Assembly (NCBI RefSeq): GCF_002309535.1
Contig: NZ_CP023275.1
Location: forward strand, 2,604,001-2,668,000
Length of the DNA stretch: 64,000 nucleotides
Origin: Sulfurospirillum diekertiae
GTDB taxonomy: Bacteria; Campylobacterota; Campylobacteria; Campylobacterales; Sulfurospirillaceae
Direction: 5' to 3'
In this document: one piece after another, positions 46,183 through 55,360 of the stretch
How positions within the stretch are numbered: the first letter of the stretch is position 1
Layout of the letters: every line of letters begins with the position of its first letter
Made by a program: the position numbers and the translations under genes
The notes under the pieces: model-generated
The model's input: only the letters and a program-made list of their open reading frames with translations
Database searches by the model: none
Told to the model about the DNA's origin: nothing

Positions 46183-47327
46183 ACAGGGCGTCTGTTATGA
46201 AAAATACATTGATTTTAGTGGTGGTGATGGCCATTGGAAGCTTTTTTTATTTCAAAGTGTATCTGCCGAAGATCACATTTGCTTCGATCTCGCCTATTTT
46301 CCAAGATGTCAATGAAACCGCTTTTGGAGTCGGAACGATTGAAGCGAAAGAGATGATCGTGTTAGCGCCTAAAACAACAACAAAAGTGCTCTCCCTTTTT
46401 GCCGATCAAGGCGAAATAGTTGTGAAAGGAAAGATTCTTGCGGTGATGGATCCTTCTGATCTGCTTGCATCCAAGGAAGAAGCCTTGATGGCGATGAAAA
46501 AAAGCCAGATGTCGCTTCTTTCCCAACAAAGTCTCCTGAAAGATTTGGAAGCCAAATATCATTTAGCACACACGACACTGACACGCTATCAGCATCTCAT
46601 TTCGGAAGGTTTTGTGGCACAAGCGGAGTTAGATACGGCATTTTCCGTAGAACAAAGTGCCAAAGCTCAAGTGGAAAATGCAACGTGGCAAGTGAACCTT
46701 ATGCAGGCCGATATCGCACGAAATGAAGCTCTTGTGAAAAGCAACAACGCCAAAATTGAGGATCTTACGTTAAAAGCTCCTGAGAATATGGTGGTTCTTT
46801 CTCGTGATGCCGAAGTGGGAAGCACCGTTCTTTCGGGCTCACCTGTCTTTCGACTGATCAATCCAAACTCCATTTGGGTTAAAATCTATATCAATGAACG
46901 ACAAAGTGGAACTTTACATGTAGGAGCGTCTGCGTCTATTACATTGCGTTCACATCCTTCCACGCCTTATCATGGACATATCGCTCGAATTGGTTTGGAA
47001 AGCGATCGAACCACAGAGGAGCGAGAGGTCAACATTGCGTTTGATCAGCCACAACACCCTCTTTACGTGGGCGAACGTGCGGAAGCGACGATTGCGCTGG
47101 CACATCACACCCATGTCTTAACCCTTCCGCTCTTAGCGCTTGCAACACACAAAGGTGAAAAAGGCGTTTGGCTCGGCAATGAAGGTCATGCACATTTTAA
47201 ACCACTGAGCTTTCAGTCCATCAGCGCCGATGGTCTCATCATCATAAAAAATGGCGTAACGGAGAAGGATACGATCCTTTTACCAGCAGGACGTGACATA
47301 ACGGAAGGTATGCGGATTAAATTATGA
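46179..47327 (+). CDS. HlyD/MacA-type periplasmic adaptor
   Basis: 382 residues; ATG 46179 overlaps the TolC stop, and an internal ATG at 46197 would also be plausible. Signal anchor at about 9-27, lipoyl half (LSLFADQGEIVVKGKIL), alpha-hairpin (about 95-190), second lipoyl half (LSRDAEVGSTVLSGSP) and beta-barrel domain. It joins the permease/ATPase pair encoded downstream to the TolC channel. A near-copy of the TTTACATGTAAA palindrome at 46913 is read as LHVG. Confidence 0.9.
   Translation: MNRASVMKNTLILVVVMAIGSFFYFKVYLPKITFASISPIFQDVNETAFGVGTIEAKEMIVLAPKTTTKVLSLFADQGEIVVKGKILAVMDPSDLLASKEEALMAMKKSQMSLLSQQSLLKDLEAKYHLAHTTLTRYQHLISEGFVAQAELDTAFSVEQSAKAQVENATWQVNLMQADIARNEALVKSNNAKIEDLTLKAPENMVVLSRDAEVGSTVLSGSPVFRLINPNSIWVKIYINERQSGTLHVGASASITLRSHPSTPYHGHIARIGLESDRTTEEREVNIAFDQPQHPLYVGERAEATIALAHHTHVLTLPLLALATHKGEKGVWLGNEGHAHFKPLSFQSISADGLIIIKNGVTEKDTILLPAGRDITEGMRIKL
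46913..46924. repeat. TTTACATGTAGG, near copy inside the adaptor gene
   Basis: Ten of twelve positions match, read as LHVG. Confidence 0.5.
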
Positions 47328-48460
47328 TCAGTTTAGCACAAAGAGACATCGCCCATTCTCTGGGTAAATTTCTCACAACATCGATGGGCATTGGGATGCT
47401 TTTAGGCGTTGTTTTAATTATGATTGGTGTCTATCGGGGATTGGTGGATGATGCCAATATTTTGCTCAAAGACACCCACGCCAATTTATGGATTGTGCAA
47501 CAAGACACCCTAGGCCCTTTTGCGGAAAATTCGCGCCTGCATGAAGACATCAAGTACCAAATCAAAGCCTTTGAAGGCGTGAAAGATGTCTCAGCCCTCA
47601 CCTTTCAAAACCTTCAACTTTACCGTAACAATCAGCCGATTAGGGTTTTTGCGATGGGGTACGATATTGGCTCCTTTTACACGCCCCATCATCTCGTAGA
47701 AGGAAGACCGATTCTTGCGAATCATTTTGAAATGATTGTCGATAAAAAAACGGGATTTAAATTGCATGATGAAATTTTGATTGGAAGAGATATGTTTAAC
47801 GTCGTCGGCATTACGAAAGACGCTGTCTCTTCCAGTGGCGATTTGATGGTCTATTTTTCGCTTCCCGATGCACAAAAACTTCAATTTTTATCGAGCAATG
47901 AGCAAATTCGCAATGACCGTGCCAGAGGCACTAAAGCAACCGATACAACAACCATCAACGCGATCATCGCGACGGTGGAAGAAGGGGCGGATCTTAAAGC
48001 AATCGGGCAAGAAATCGAACGATGGAAACACGTTAAGGTCTTTACCCAAGAGGAACAATCCTCGCTCTTAACCAAAAATCTCATCGAACGTTCCGCCAAA
48101 CAGATCGGTATGTTTACCGTTATTTTATTGCTCGTAGCTTCCGTAATTATCTCGCTCATTATTTACACCATGACCATGGGCAAACTCAAAGAAATCGCCA
48201 TTTTGAAGCTCATCGGTGCTTCAAATGCGGTGATTATTAAGATGATTGTGCAACAATCGGTTCTTTTAGGCATCTTATCATTCATCGCAGGAACTATTTT
48301 CTCACACAGCTTGATGGATTTATTTCCCAAACGTACTATTTTGATGAGTGCTGATGCATTCAGTCTTTTGGTGATTGTCATCATCGTGAGTATCTTAGGC
48401 TCTCTTGTTGGCGTGCGCTCCGCACTCAAAATTGATCCTGCTAGCGCCATTGGAGGCTAA
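47324..48460 (+). CDS. ABC exporter permease, FtsX/DevC type
   Basis: 378 residues: helix 1 (about 15-38), a periplasmic MacB-like domain (about 40-255) and three C-terminal helices (about 265-290, 310-335, 340-365), the FtsX fold. The N-terminal SLAQRDIAHSLGKFLTTSMGIGMLLGVVLIMIG is like DevC-type permeases. It overlaps the adaptor by 4 nt and is followed by the ATPase gene 4 nt later. Together with the other three genes it forms a DevBCA- or MacAB-like exporter; substrate unknown (glycolipid, peptide or drug are all possible). Confidence 0.88.
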   Translation: MISLAQRDIAHSLGKFLTTSMGIGMLLGVVLIMIGVYRGLVDDANILLKDTHANLWIVQQDTLGPFAENSRLHEDIKYQIKAFEGVKDVSALTFQNLQLYRNNQPIRVFAMGYDIGSFYTPHHLVEGRPILANHFEMIVDKKTGFKLHDEILIGRDMFNVVGITKDAVSSSGDLMVYFSLPDAQKLQFLSSNEQIRNDRARGTKATDTTTINAIIATVEEGADLKAIGQEIERWKHVKVFTQEEQSSLLTKNLIERSAKQIGMFTVILLLVASVIISLIIYTMTMGKLKEIAILKLIGASNAVIIKMIVQQSVLLGILSFIAGTIFSHSLMDLFPKRTILMSADAFSLLVIVIIVSILGSLVGVRSALKIDPASAIGG

Positions 48461-48464
48461 GAAA

Positions 48465-49166
48465 ATGCCATCATCACATTCAAGTGTCATTAAAGTAGAA
48501 CAACTTTCAAAAACTTATGGAAAAGGCGAAAATGCTGTCAAGGCGATTAAAGCGTGTTCGTTTGAAATTTTCAGAGGAGAAACCGTTGCGCTTTTGGGAC
48601 CAAGTGGGTCGGGAAAGACAACACTCATCACCATGATAGGATGCATCACAGAACCCACGCAAGGGAAGTTATATCTAGATGGTGAACTGATTTTTGATCA
48701 ACAGTGGTGCATCAATGATACACGGAAATTGCGACGTCAAAAAATCGGCTTTATCTTTCAATCGCACAATCTCATTCCCTTTTTAAATGTCGAAGAGAAC
48801 ATAACGCTCGTTCCACTGATGAACAAAACCAATCCCAAAGAAGCGACACTAAAGGCACAAGAACTGTTGGAGTATTTGGGTGTGGGGAACAAACTCACCG
48901 CTATGCCTTCACAACTTTCAGGAGGGCAAAGCCAAAGAGTCGCCATCGCAAGGTCATTAGCCAATAACCCAAAAATTATTTTAGCCGATGAACCAACAGC
49001 CGCTTTGGACGGCGAACGTGCTCTCTCGGTCATGCAGTTACTTAAAAAGCTTGCCATCGAACAAGACGTTGCCATCTTGGTCGTCACGCATGATGAACGA
49101 ATGATTCCGTTATTTGACAGAATTATTCGTGTTAATGATGGATTTGTGATAGAAGAGACTCAGTAA
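48465..49166 (+). CDS. ABC exporter ATPase (DevA/MacB-N type)
   Basis: 233 residues from ATG 48465, behind GGAGG; the frame runs upstream into the permease gene but that part is not translated. Walker A GPSGSGKTT, signature LSGGQSQR, Walker B IILADEPTAALD and the H-loop VVTHDE are intact. Shortest sort of ABC subunit, dimerising below the FtsX-type permease. Last gene of the four-gene exporter. Confidence 0.92.
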   Translation: MPSSHSSVIKVEQLSKTYGKGENAVKAIKACSFEIFRGETVALLGPSGSGKTTLITMIGCITEPTQGKLYLDGELIFDQQWCINDTRKLRRQKIGFIFQSHNLIPFLNVEENITLVPLMNKTNPKEATLKAQELLEYLGVGNKLTAMPSQLSGGQSQRVAIARSLANNPKIILADEPTAALDGERALSVMQLLKKLAIEQDVAILVVTHDERMIPLFDRIIRVNDGFVIEETQ

Positions 49167-49213
49167 ATGTCATAATATTTTTTGACTCTATGCTCTTTTG
49201 ATCATTTTTTTAT

Positions 49214-49225
49214 TTTACATGTAAA
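49214..49225. repeat. TTTACATGTAAA palindrome, exact
   Basis: Between the ABC ATPase gene and the DTW gene, in the context TTTTACATGTAAAAA, about 95 nt before the next start. Confidence 0.9.
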
Positions 49226-49291
49226 AAATGTTTATAACTTTAATATTGGGTGACTGAACTTTATATTTACTAAGCTTTTCCTATATTCTAG

Positions 49292-49297
49292 TATAAT
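49292..49297 (+). promoter_or_regulatory. -10 element of the DTW gene
   Basis: TATAAT 23 nt before the start codon, preceded by T-rich DNA without a clear -35, as is common in this phylum. Confidence 0.55.
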
Positions 49298-49319
49298 CCC
49301 CATTATTTTAAGGGAATCC

Positions 49320-50000
49320 ATGCAGACGATTTACGGCGATAGAGCAAAATGTTACAGCTGTTACAGACCCAAAAGCTCGTGCATGTGTAGTTCTATTCGA
49401 CCCATAGAAACACAGACAAGATTCATCGTTTTGATGCACCCCAAAGAGTTTAAAAAAACTAAAAACGGTACGGGGCATTTGACGCATCTTTCCTTACCAA
49501 ACTCTGAGCTTTTTATGGGCATCGATTTTAGTGACAATGCACGTATTAACGAAATTATCGCAACGCATGAGAGTTTTATTCTCTACCCTTCCAAGCATGC
49601 TATCAACCTCAGTCATCATAATCCTCTGGCTGAAAAATCTTTACATGTAAAGAAGAGGATGGCGATTTTCCTCATTGATTCAACATGGGCGTGTTCGCTG
49701 AAAATGATGCGTGAGAGTAAAAATTTACACGCGCTTTCGCACATCAGTTTTGACGCGACTAAACGTTCGGAGTTTAAAATCAAAGAGCAACCCTTGGAAT
49801 ATTGCCTCTCGACTATTGAGTCAACACTCACGGTGTTAGAACTACTGAACCAGTGGCAGATCGAAACGATAGCGCAAGAAAAATTAGAAACGTTTCTCAC
49901 TCCTTTTCACGCGATGATTGACTATCAACTCCATTGCATCCAAAATCCTCTGCATCAAGCCGTGAGATTCAAGCCCAAGAAAATTTTAACTGCGCTATAA
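49320..50000 (+). CDS. DTW-domain tRNA aminocarboxypropyltransferase (TapT/YfiP-like)
   Basis: 226 residues. N-terminal cysteines CYSC...CMC (about 12-25) fit the zinc-binding start of the family, and the DTW motif appears as DSTWACSLKMM (about 120-130). Members transfer the aminocarboxypropyl group of S-adenosylmethionine to a uridine of tRNA (acp3U). A TTTACATGTAAA palindrome at 49640 is read as LHVK in the middle of the protein. Monocistronic or cotranscribed with the GH3 gene 25 nt downstream. Confidence 0.88.
   Translation: MQTIYGDRAKCYSCYRPKSSCMCSSIRPIETQTRFIVLMHPKEFKKTKNGTGHLTHLSLPNSELFMGIDFSDNARINEIIATHESFILYPSKHAINLSHHNPLAEKSLHVKKRMAIFLIDSTWACSLKMMRESKNLHALSHISFDATKRSEFKIKEQPLEYCLSTIESTLTVLELLNQWQIETIAQEKLETFLTPFHAMIDYQLHCIQNPLHQAVRFKPKKILTAL
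49640..49651. repeat. TTTACATGTAAA palindrome, exact, inside the DTW gene
   Basis: Context CTTTACATGTAAAG, read as LHVK. Confidence 0.9.
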
Positions 50001-50025
50001 TTTTTAAAAAATAGAAGGATATTTT

Positions 50026-51111
50026 TTGCACAAAATTATTCCCTTTTTTATGGTTTTACTACTCAGTACACTCCCTCTTCAAGCGATGCCAGACGATGCT
50101 ATTTTAAAAAAGATGATAGGGCGAATGCTCGTTGTTGGCTTTGATGACGCAACCATTGACGCGCGAAGTACCATTGTCAAAGAGCTGCAAAACTATGAAC
50201 TCGGCGGGGTTATTTTATTTGACAGATTTTACCGAGACAGAGAACGTATAAAAAACATTAGCTCTCCTGCACAGCTGAGAGAACTCACCAAACAGCTTAA
50301 ACATTACGCCACAAAACCGCTTCTCATCTCCATCGACCAAGAGGGTGGCAGGGTTGCAAGACTCAAAGCGCGTGATGGCTTTAAAGAGACTCCTTCCGCA
50401 TTTACACTTTCTAAAATGTCGCTCGAACAGACCAAAGAGGTTTATACACATATGGCAGAAATGCTCAAAGAGCATGGCATCAACTGTGATTTTGGACCGG
50501 TGGTGGATTTGGCGTTGAACCCAGAAAACAGAGTCATCTATAAACTGGAGCGCTCGTACGGAAAAGAGAGTGAAACGGTTGCCCAATATGCCACTGTGTT
50601 TATCGATGCGCTAAGGGGAAAGGGCGTTATCAGCGTGCTCAAACATTTTCCAGGGCATGGCTCTTCCTTAGGTGACTCGCACGAAGGTTTTGTTGATGTG
50701 ACCCAAACATGGAGCGAAAAAGAGCTAGAGCCGTACCAAAAGCTCATCGACGCGAACAGTGTCTCCATGATTATGTCTGCTCATGTCTATAACGCCAAAC
50801 TTGATGACACTTACCCCGCAACACTCTCTTATGCCATCAACACTCAGCTTTTGCGTAAGAAAATGCACTACACGGGCGTGCTCATTAGCGATGATTTGCA
50901 GATGGAAGCGATTGCCAAGTATTACACGCTTAAAGACACCGTGACCTTGGCGATTAATTCGAGCATCGACATGCTTCTCTTTGGTAACCAACTTTCAAAG
51001 ACGAAAACCGATGAGATCGTCGAAACCATTTTAGCACAAGTCAAAAACGGTGCTATTCCGCTTGAGCGTATCATACAAGCCAATGAACGAATTGCAAGCT
51101 TAACGTTCTAA
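50026..51111 (+). CDS. Glycoside hydrolase family 3 protein (NagZ-like), exported
   Basis: 361 residues from TTG 50026, 6 nt after GAAGGA. Signal peptide at about 1-18 (ending LPLQAMPD). The NagZ signature KHFPGHGSSLGDSHEG (about 204-219) and the nucleophile Asp in LISDDLQM (about 286-293) are present. The enzyme should release N-acetylglucosamine from peptidoglycan fragments. Cytoplasmic NagZ has no signal peptide, so this form acts in the periplasm or outside, a less usual setting. Confidence 0.9.
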   Translation: MHKIIPFFMVLLLSTLPLQAMPDDAILKKMIGRMLVVGFDDATIDARSTIVKELQNYELGGVILFDRFYRDRERIKNISSPAQLRELTKQLKHYATKPLLISIDQEGGRVARLKARDGFKETPSAFTLSKMSLEQTKEVYTHMAEMLKEHGINCDFGPVVDLALNPENRVIYKLERSYGKESETVAQYATVFIDALRGKGVISVLKHFPGHGSSLGDSHEGFVDVTQTWSEKELEPYQKLIDANSVSMIMSAHVYNAKLDDTYPATLSYAINTQLLRKKMHYTGVLISDDLQMEAIAKYYTLKDTVTLAINSSIDMLLFGNQLSKTKTDEIVETILAQVKNGAIPLERIIQANERIASLTF

Positions 51112-51117
51112 AAATAA

Positions 51118-51129
51118 TTTTACATGTAA
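51118..51129. repeat. TTTACATGTAAG, near copy of the palindrome
   Basis: Starts 6 nt after the GH3 stop and 20 nt before the adenosine deaminase start; AAGGA within it supplies a ribosome site. Confidence 0.75.
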
Positions 51130-51137
51130 GGACAACC

Positions 51138-52613
51138 ATGCGCTATCTCAAACACTTAAGCCTCTTACTTTTTTTGAGCTTTCTGGTAGGCTGTGCCCCC
51201 ACGCCAAATCTGCCACATAGCGATGATGAGAGTGCAACCTCAGCACTGTATGAACGCTCTTTTGAGACACATGTTCCCAATGTTGCCATGCTCAACCTCT
51301 TTTTCACCCAAATGCCCAAAGGTGGCGACTTGCACCACCACTATACGGGTTCTATTTATGCCGAAACCTACCTTGAATGGGTGAAAAACAAGGGGTGGTT
51401 TATTGACTCCTGTAGCTTTAAAATACTCAAAGCCAAAGGCAATGAACCCTGCAAAAGTGTCAGTGTGGATGAACTCATCGCCAATGATACGCTCTATCGC
51501 AAACTGCTCACGATCTGGTCTGACAAAGATTTCGATAACCACAGCCATGAACAACTCCCACCCGATAGCAACTTTTTCAATACCTTTGGCTATTTTTCAC
51601 CCATCTCTGACCAATATATGGACGTGGGGCTGAACATCATCAAAGAGCGTGCACTCAGCGAAAATGTCTCGTACATCGAAACCATGCTCTCACGTGTAGG
51701 TGTCAACAGTGCTGAATTTTTCAACGCCGATGAAGCCAAAAATATCAATGCCGCCCTTCGCCATGCCACCACCCAAGAAGAGGTCAACGCTCTGTTAGAT
51801 CGCATCAGCGCGGTTTATGCACAAAACCAAGCCTTTAGCGAAAAAGTGCACCATTTTGTTAGTGAGGTAGAACACCGTCATGAAGGTATCGACACGGAAA
51901 ATTTTACGATGCGCTTTCAAACCTATGCAGTCAGAGTGCTTGAACCACTGCAAGTCTATACCGACCTGCTTGCAGGGTACAAAGCCGTTCTTAGTTCTCC
52001 GCTTATCGTGGGCGTGAACATCGTAGCACCCGAGAACAACACGGTGGCGATCAACGACTACACACTTCATATGCGCATGTTTAACTACCTCGCAAGTCAC
52101 TACCCACAAGTGCCTCACTCCCTTCACGCGGGAGAGCTGACCATCGGTATGGTCGAGCCCAAAGAGCTTCTCTTTCACATCACCCAAGCGCGAAAAATTG
52201 CAGGAGCAGATCGCATCGGGCATGGTGTTGACATTGCCTATGAAAAAGAGTCGCTCTCGCTTCTAAAAGAGCTCAAAGAACATGCCGCCATCGAGATCAA
52301 CCTCTCAAGTAATGAGTTCATCTTAGGCGTTGCAGGTAGAGAACACCCCTACTCCCTTTATGCCGCTTATGGCGTGCCTATCGTCATTTCTACAGATGAT
52401 TCAGGTGTCTCACGAGACAACTTGGCGCATGAGTATGTCTTGCTTGCCAGCCGTTATCACCCAAGCTATGCGACCATCAAAACCTATGTCTACAACAGCA
52501 TCGACTATTCGTTTTTGACACCTGCTGAAAAAGCAAAAGTAAAAATGCAACTGGATAAAAAATTTGAAGTGTTTGAAAAAGAGATAAGCACGCTAGCAAA
52601 GAATTTGAAATAG
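51138..52613 (+). CDS. Adenosine deaminase-family lipoprotein
   Basis: 491 residues. Lipoprotein signal with lipobox LVGC (Cys at about 19). The metal and catalytic motifs of adenosine deaminases are in order: GDLHHHYTGS (about 64-73), HAGE (about 334), RIGHGVD (about 355-361), LSSNEFILG (about 385) and STDDSGVS (about 413-420). Such enzymes deaminate adenosine to inosine. Lipid anchoring puts it outside the cytoplasm, like the secreted CECR1/ADGF class, so it would salvage extracellular nucleosides or destroy an adenosine signal (inference). The substrate could also be another purine derivative. Confidence 0.87.
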   Translation: MRYLKHLSLLLFLSFLVGCAPTPNLPHSDDESATSALYERSFETHVPNVAMLNLFFTQMPKGGDLHHHYTGSIYAETYLEWVKNKGWFIDSCSFKILKAKGNEPCKSVSVDELIANDTLYRKLLTIWSDKDFDNHSHEQLPPDSNFFNTFGYFSPISDQYMDVGLNIIKERALSENVSYIETMLSRVGVNSAEFFNADEAKNINAALRHATTQEEVNALLDRISAVYAQNQAFSEKVHHFVSEVEHRHEGIDTENFTMRFQTYAVRVLEPLQVYTDLLAGYKAVLSSPLIVGVNIVAPENNTVAINDYTLHMRMFNYLASHYPQVPHSLHAGELTIGMVEPKELLFHITQARKIAGADRIGHGVDIAYEKESLSLLKELKEHAAIEINLSSNEFILGVAGREHPYSLYAAYGVPIVISTDDSGVSRDNLAHEYVLLASRYHPSYATIKTYVYNSIDYSFLTPAEKAKVKMQLDKKFEVFEKEISTLAKNLK

Positions 52614-52659
52614 AGGTTATTTTTTAAAAGAGACTAAGCTAGAAATTTGGCTTTGTCTC

Positions 52660-52671
52660 TTTACATGTAAA
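52660..52671. repeat. TTTACATGTAAA palindrome, exact
   Basis: Between the convergent ends of the deaminase and LysE genes, 4 nt before the latter's stop codon on this strand. Confidence 0.9.
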
Positions 52672-52674
52672 AGC

Positions 52675-53304
52675 TTACCCAAACGCCAGCCACACACCCA
52701 CACCGAGCATCAATGTGCCTGCAATGCGGTTCATCAGTCTGACGTTATTGCTTTTTTGCAGAAACTTACGCATCGTACTGCCGCCACTCGCGTAGATAAT
52801 CAAACAAATCAATTCAAGCACTAAAATAATGGCTAAAAGTACCGACACCTGAGGGATTAGCGGTTTGGTTTGGTTGATAAAGGGCGGTAAAAGTGCGATG
52901 AAAAACGCCCACCCTTTGGGATTGGCAATGGCTGTCACGAAGCCTTGCGTCGCTAAAGAGGCCGCAGAGATCGTGGCAGAACATTCGGTTTTGGAAAGTG
53001 CCATCTTGCCGCGATTGAGCCAAAGTTGTAACCCCAAATAACCTAAGTAAAGTCCACCCGCGTACTTAAAAATCGTAAAAATATCAGGATGATTGATCAT
53101 AATCGCCGCAACACCAATGACCGAAGAGAGTGCGACTATCGCCACACCAACCAGTTCACCCGCCATCATGTAAAACGTGCGCTTGAGCCCAATGCTCATA
53201 CCCAAACTCATCGCAAGTGTCATACACATACCCGGAGTGACCGAGACAAAAAAGAAAGTGGGAAGAAAAAGCGCCATAATGGAAAAATCAACTGCAGAAG
53301 CCAC
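52675..53304 (-). CDS. LysE-family amino acid/metabolite exporter
   Basis: 209 residues with six membrane helices. The RhtB/LysE signature VTPGMCMTLAMSLGMSIGLKR lies near the N-terminus (about 22-42), followed by GGLYLGYLGLQLW and the AIANPKGWAFFIALLPPF block. It should export an amino acid, homoserine lactone-type or similar metabolite. Stand-alone gene without adjacent regulator. Confidence 0.88.
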   Translation of the reverse strand: MASAVDFSIMALFLPTFFFVSVTPGMCMTLAMSLGMSIGLKRTFYMMAGELVGVAIVALSSVIGVAAIMINHPDIFTIFKYAGGLYLGYLGLQLWLNRGKMALSKTECSATISAASLATQGFVTAIANPKGWAFFIALLPPFINQTKPLIPQVSVLLAIILVLELICLIIYASGGSTMRKFLQKSNNVRLMNRIAGTLMLGVGVWLAFG

Positions 53305-53436
53305 GACAAATCCTTTAAAATAAAGAGGAATTATACCCCATGTTTTCTTTCTAAAAAAGTGTGGTTAGTTTTAAAGTATTTCATTTAATTTCAAGAAAGT
53401 TTCGTAGAATAAACAAAAACATGAAAAGGCTAACTC

Positions 53437-54102
53437 ATGACTGTATCGGAAGCACTTAAAATGCGAAAATCCACACGCGCTTTTTTACCCAAAGAGGTTT
53501 CACCAACACTCATCGAAGCGATTTTAAACGATGCCAAACACGCACCTTCAGGTGTCAACATGCAACCGTGGCATGTGTGTGTGCTCAGCGGAGAAAAAAA
53601 ACGCACGCTGGAAACCAAAGTCATCGAAGCCTTTGAGCATGGGCACACCGAGGTTATGGACTACGCTTACTATCCGTCCACATGGGAAGAGCCTTATAAA
53701 AGCCGCCGTAAAGAGACAGGACTTTTGATGTACTCTACACTGGGCATTAGCAAAGAGGACAAAGGGAGACAAAAAGAACAATGGAAGCTCAACTACCGCG
53801 CCTTCGACGCTCCTGTGGTACTCTTCTTTTTTATTGATGCGCGTTTGGAAAAAGGCTCGTACCTCGACTATGGTATGTTTTTGCAGTCCATTATGCTAAG
53901 CGCTATGGAAAAAGGGTTAGCCACCTGTCCCCAAGCCGCTTTGGCTGAATTTCCAAGCATTGTGAAACATGAGCTTGACGCCCCAGAGAACATGCTTTTG
54001 CTCTGCGGTATGGCATTGGGCTATGAAGATACAAGCGCCCTCATCAACAGCTACCGAACACCTCGCATTAGCCTTGAGGAGTTTGTCACCTTTTATTCGT
54101 GA
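53437..54102 (+). CDS. Nitroreductase family protein
   Basis: 221 residues. MRKSTRAF (about 10-17) and the HAPSGVNMQPWHVCVL block bind FMN; a C-terminal ALGYEDTSALINSYRTPR block closes the fold. Different branch from the NfsA-like enzyme at 42310. It should reduce nitroaromatics, quinones or another activated double bond. The 3' end overlaps the convergent acetyltransferase gene by 17 nt. Confidence 0.9.
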   Translation: MTVSEALKMRKSTRAFLPKEVSPTLIEAILNDAKHAPSGVNMQPWHVCVLSGEKKRTLETKVIEAFEHGHTEVMDYAYYPSTWEEPYKSRRKETGLLMYSTLGISKEDKGRQKEQWKLNYRAFDAPVVLFFFIDARLEKGSYLDYGMFLQSIMLSAMEKGLATCPQAALAEFPSIVKHELDAPENMLLLCGMALGYEDTSALINSYRTPRISLEEFVTFYS

Positions 54103-54655
54103 GCGCTTTGGCTGTGTCATAGACCAGTTCATAATAGTGATTGTTATTGAACGAAAACTCTTGGATCACTTCGAGTCCAATTTTTTTTGTGTGCGCTGCG
54201 TAGGAGCGCGTGTTGATTTTGTTGATAAACGTCACTAAAATGGGGTATTTTGTACTCATCTGCTCCCTTGCAAAATCAAAGATCGCTTCAAGCACACCAC
54301 TGCCTCGCATGCTTTTATCGACGCAAACAGGTCCATATTGGTAAGAGTTTTCAGGCGTTATTTTTTGCCCTAAATATTCAAGATTTACTAAGTCATCCAT
54401 CATGTATGCAAAAATCGGCCATGAGGCTAAAAACTGCCACGAAGCGGACATCACGTATGCCACGACTTCGCCCTCATGAATGGCGATGAAAAGCCCCTGC
54501 TCTTCGTTGATGAGTTTAGTGAGCTCCTCTTTGCTAAGAGCGGTGGTGACGAAACCATCTTTTTTATCTTCTTCTTGAATTGTACTGATCTGATACTTCG
54601 CGTGAAGCTTTAAAACGTTGTCGATGTCACTGAGTTCGGCTATTTTGAGCTGCAT
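54086..54655 (-). CDS. GNAT-family N-acetyltransferase
   Basis: 189 residues. The beta-strand and acetyl-CoA loop region reads GPVCVDKSMRGSGVLEAIFDFAREQM (about 109-134), with the R-G-x-G-V loop of the GNAT fold; the segment QEEDKKDGFVTTALSKEELTKLI near the start is also seen in a subgroup of uncharacterised members. Acceptor unknown. Confidence 0.85.
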   Translation of the reverse strand: MQLKIAELSDIDNVLKLHAKYQISTIQEEDKKDGFVTTALSKEELTKLINEEQGLFIAIHEGEVVAYVMSASWQFLASWPIFAYMMDDLVNLEYLGQKITPENSYQYGPVCVDKSMRGSGVLEAIFDFAREQMSTKYPILVTFINKINTRSYAAHTKKIGLEVIQEFSFNNNHYYELVYDTAKALTNKR

Positions 54656-54761
54656 ATCTTCTCCTTATTATCTCTCCATCATGGGCATGAGTATAACGCA
54701 AAGCGTCTTTTGGCACAATCCAAAAATTGCTTTCTTTTGAAGAGACGCCACTGAAAAAATC

Positions 54762-54773
54762 TTTACATGTAAC
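54762..54773. repeat. TTTACATGTAAC, near copy of the palindrome
   Basis: Lies 17-28 nt upstream of the start codon of the second acetyltransferase gene, within its likely promoter. Confidence 0.7.
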
Positions 54774-54789
54774 ATGCTACAATAGGCGT

Positions 54790-55260
54790 ATGAAAATCAC
54801 GATTACCCCCTACACAGACGAGAATGCTACGGAAGTGACTGACCTGCATCATGCTTCCATACATGCGATTGACCCAACGATTTATTCACGCGAACAGCAA
54901 GAAGCATGGGCGCACACGCCACCCAATTACCCCTACTGGGTCAAAAGACTCGCCCTTAAAAAACCGTTTTTAGCGATGGTGGAAGGACACATTGCCGGCT
55001 TTATAGAGCTTGAGGCAGACGGGCACATCGACTGTGCGTACACGCATCCTTTCTTTCAACAGTGCGGTGTGATGGCAAAACTGTACGATCATATCGAATC
55101 ACTCGCGCATCAAAATACAATGCCTCGCCTTTATGTGGAAGCTTCCAAGCTTATCAAACCTTTTTTTGAAAAACGAGGTTTTACAACACTCCAACGCAAT
55201 GAAATCAAACGAAATGGGCAGATACTGGTAAACTATTCAATGGAAAAAACGCTAAACTGA
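54790..55260 (+). CDS. GNAT-family N-acetyltransferase
   Basis: 156 residues from ATG 54790; an upstream frame to 54727 crosses a palindrome and has no ribosome site. Conserved GNAT beta4/helix3 region: AGFIELEADGHIDCAYTHPFFQQCGVMAKLYDHIE (about 84-118). It is bracketed by palindromes at 54762 and 55264. Substrate unknown. Confidence 0.85.
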   Translation: MKITITPYTDENATEVTDLHHASIHAIDPTIYSREQQEAWAHTPPNYPYWVKRLALKKPFLAMVEGHIAGFIELEADGHIDCAYTHPFFQQCGVMAKLYDHIESLAHQNTMPRLYVEASKLIKPFFEKRGFTTLQRNEIKRNGQILVNYSMEKTLN

Positions 55261-55263
55261 ATC

Positions 55264-55275
55264 TTTACATGTAAA
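55264..55275. repeat. TTTACATGTAAA palindrome, exact
   Basis: Begins 3 nt after the acetyltransferase stop. Confidence 0.9.
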
Positions 55276-55297
55276 TTCGTTCTAACCTTATTTTTTC

Positions 55298-55326
55298 TTG
55301 ACCCTCTTACTTCTTCGTAATATAAT
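55298..55326 (+). promoter_or_regulatory. Sigma-70-type promoter of the FMN reductase gene
   Basis: TTGACC (55298-55303), 17-nt spacer, TATAAT (55321-55326), 35 nt upstream of the start codon. Confidence 0.7.
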
Positions 55327-55360
55327 AATCCCAACGCTATTATCTAAAAAAGGATGAATC

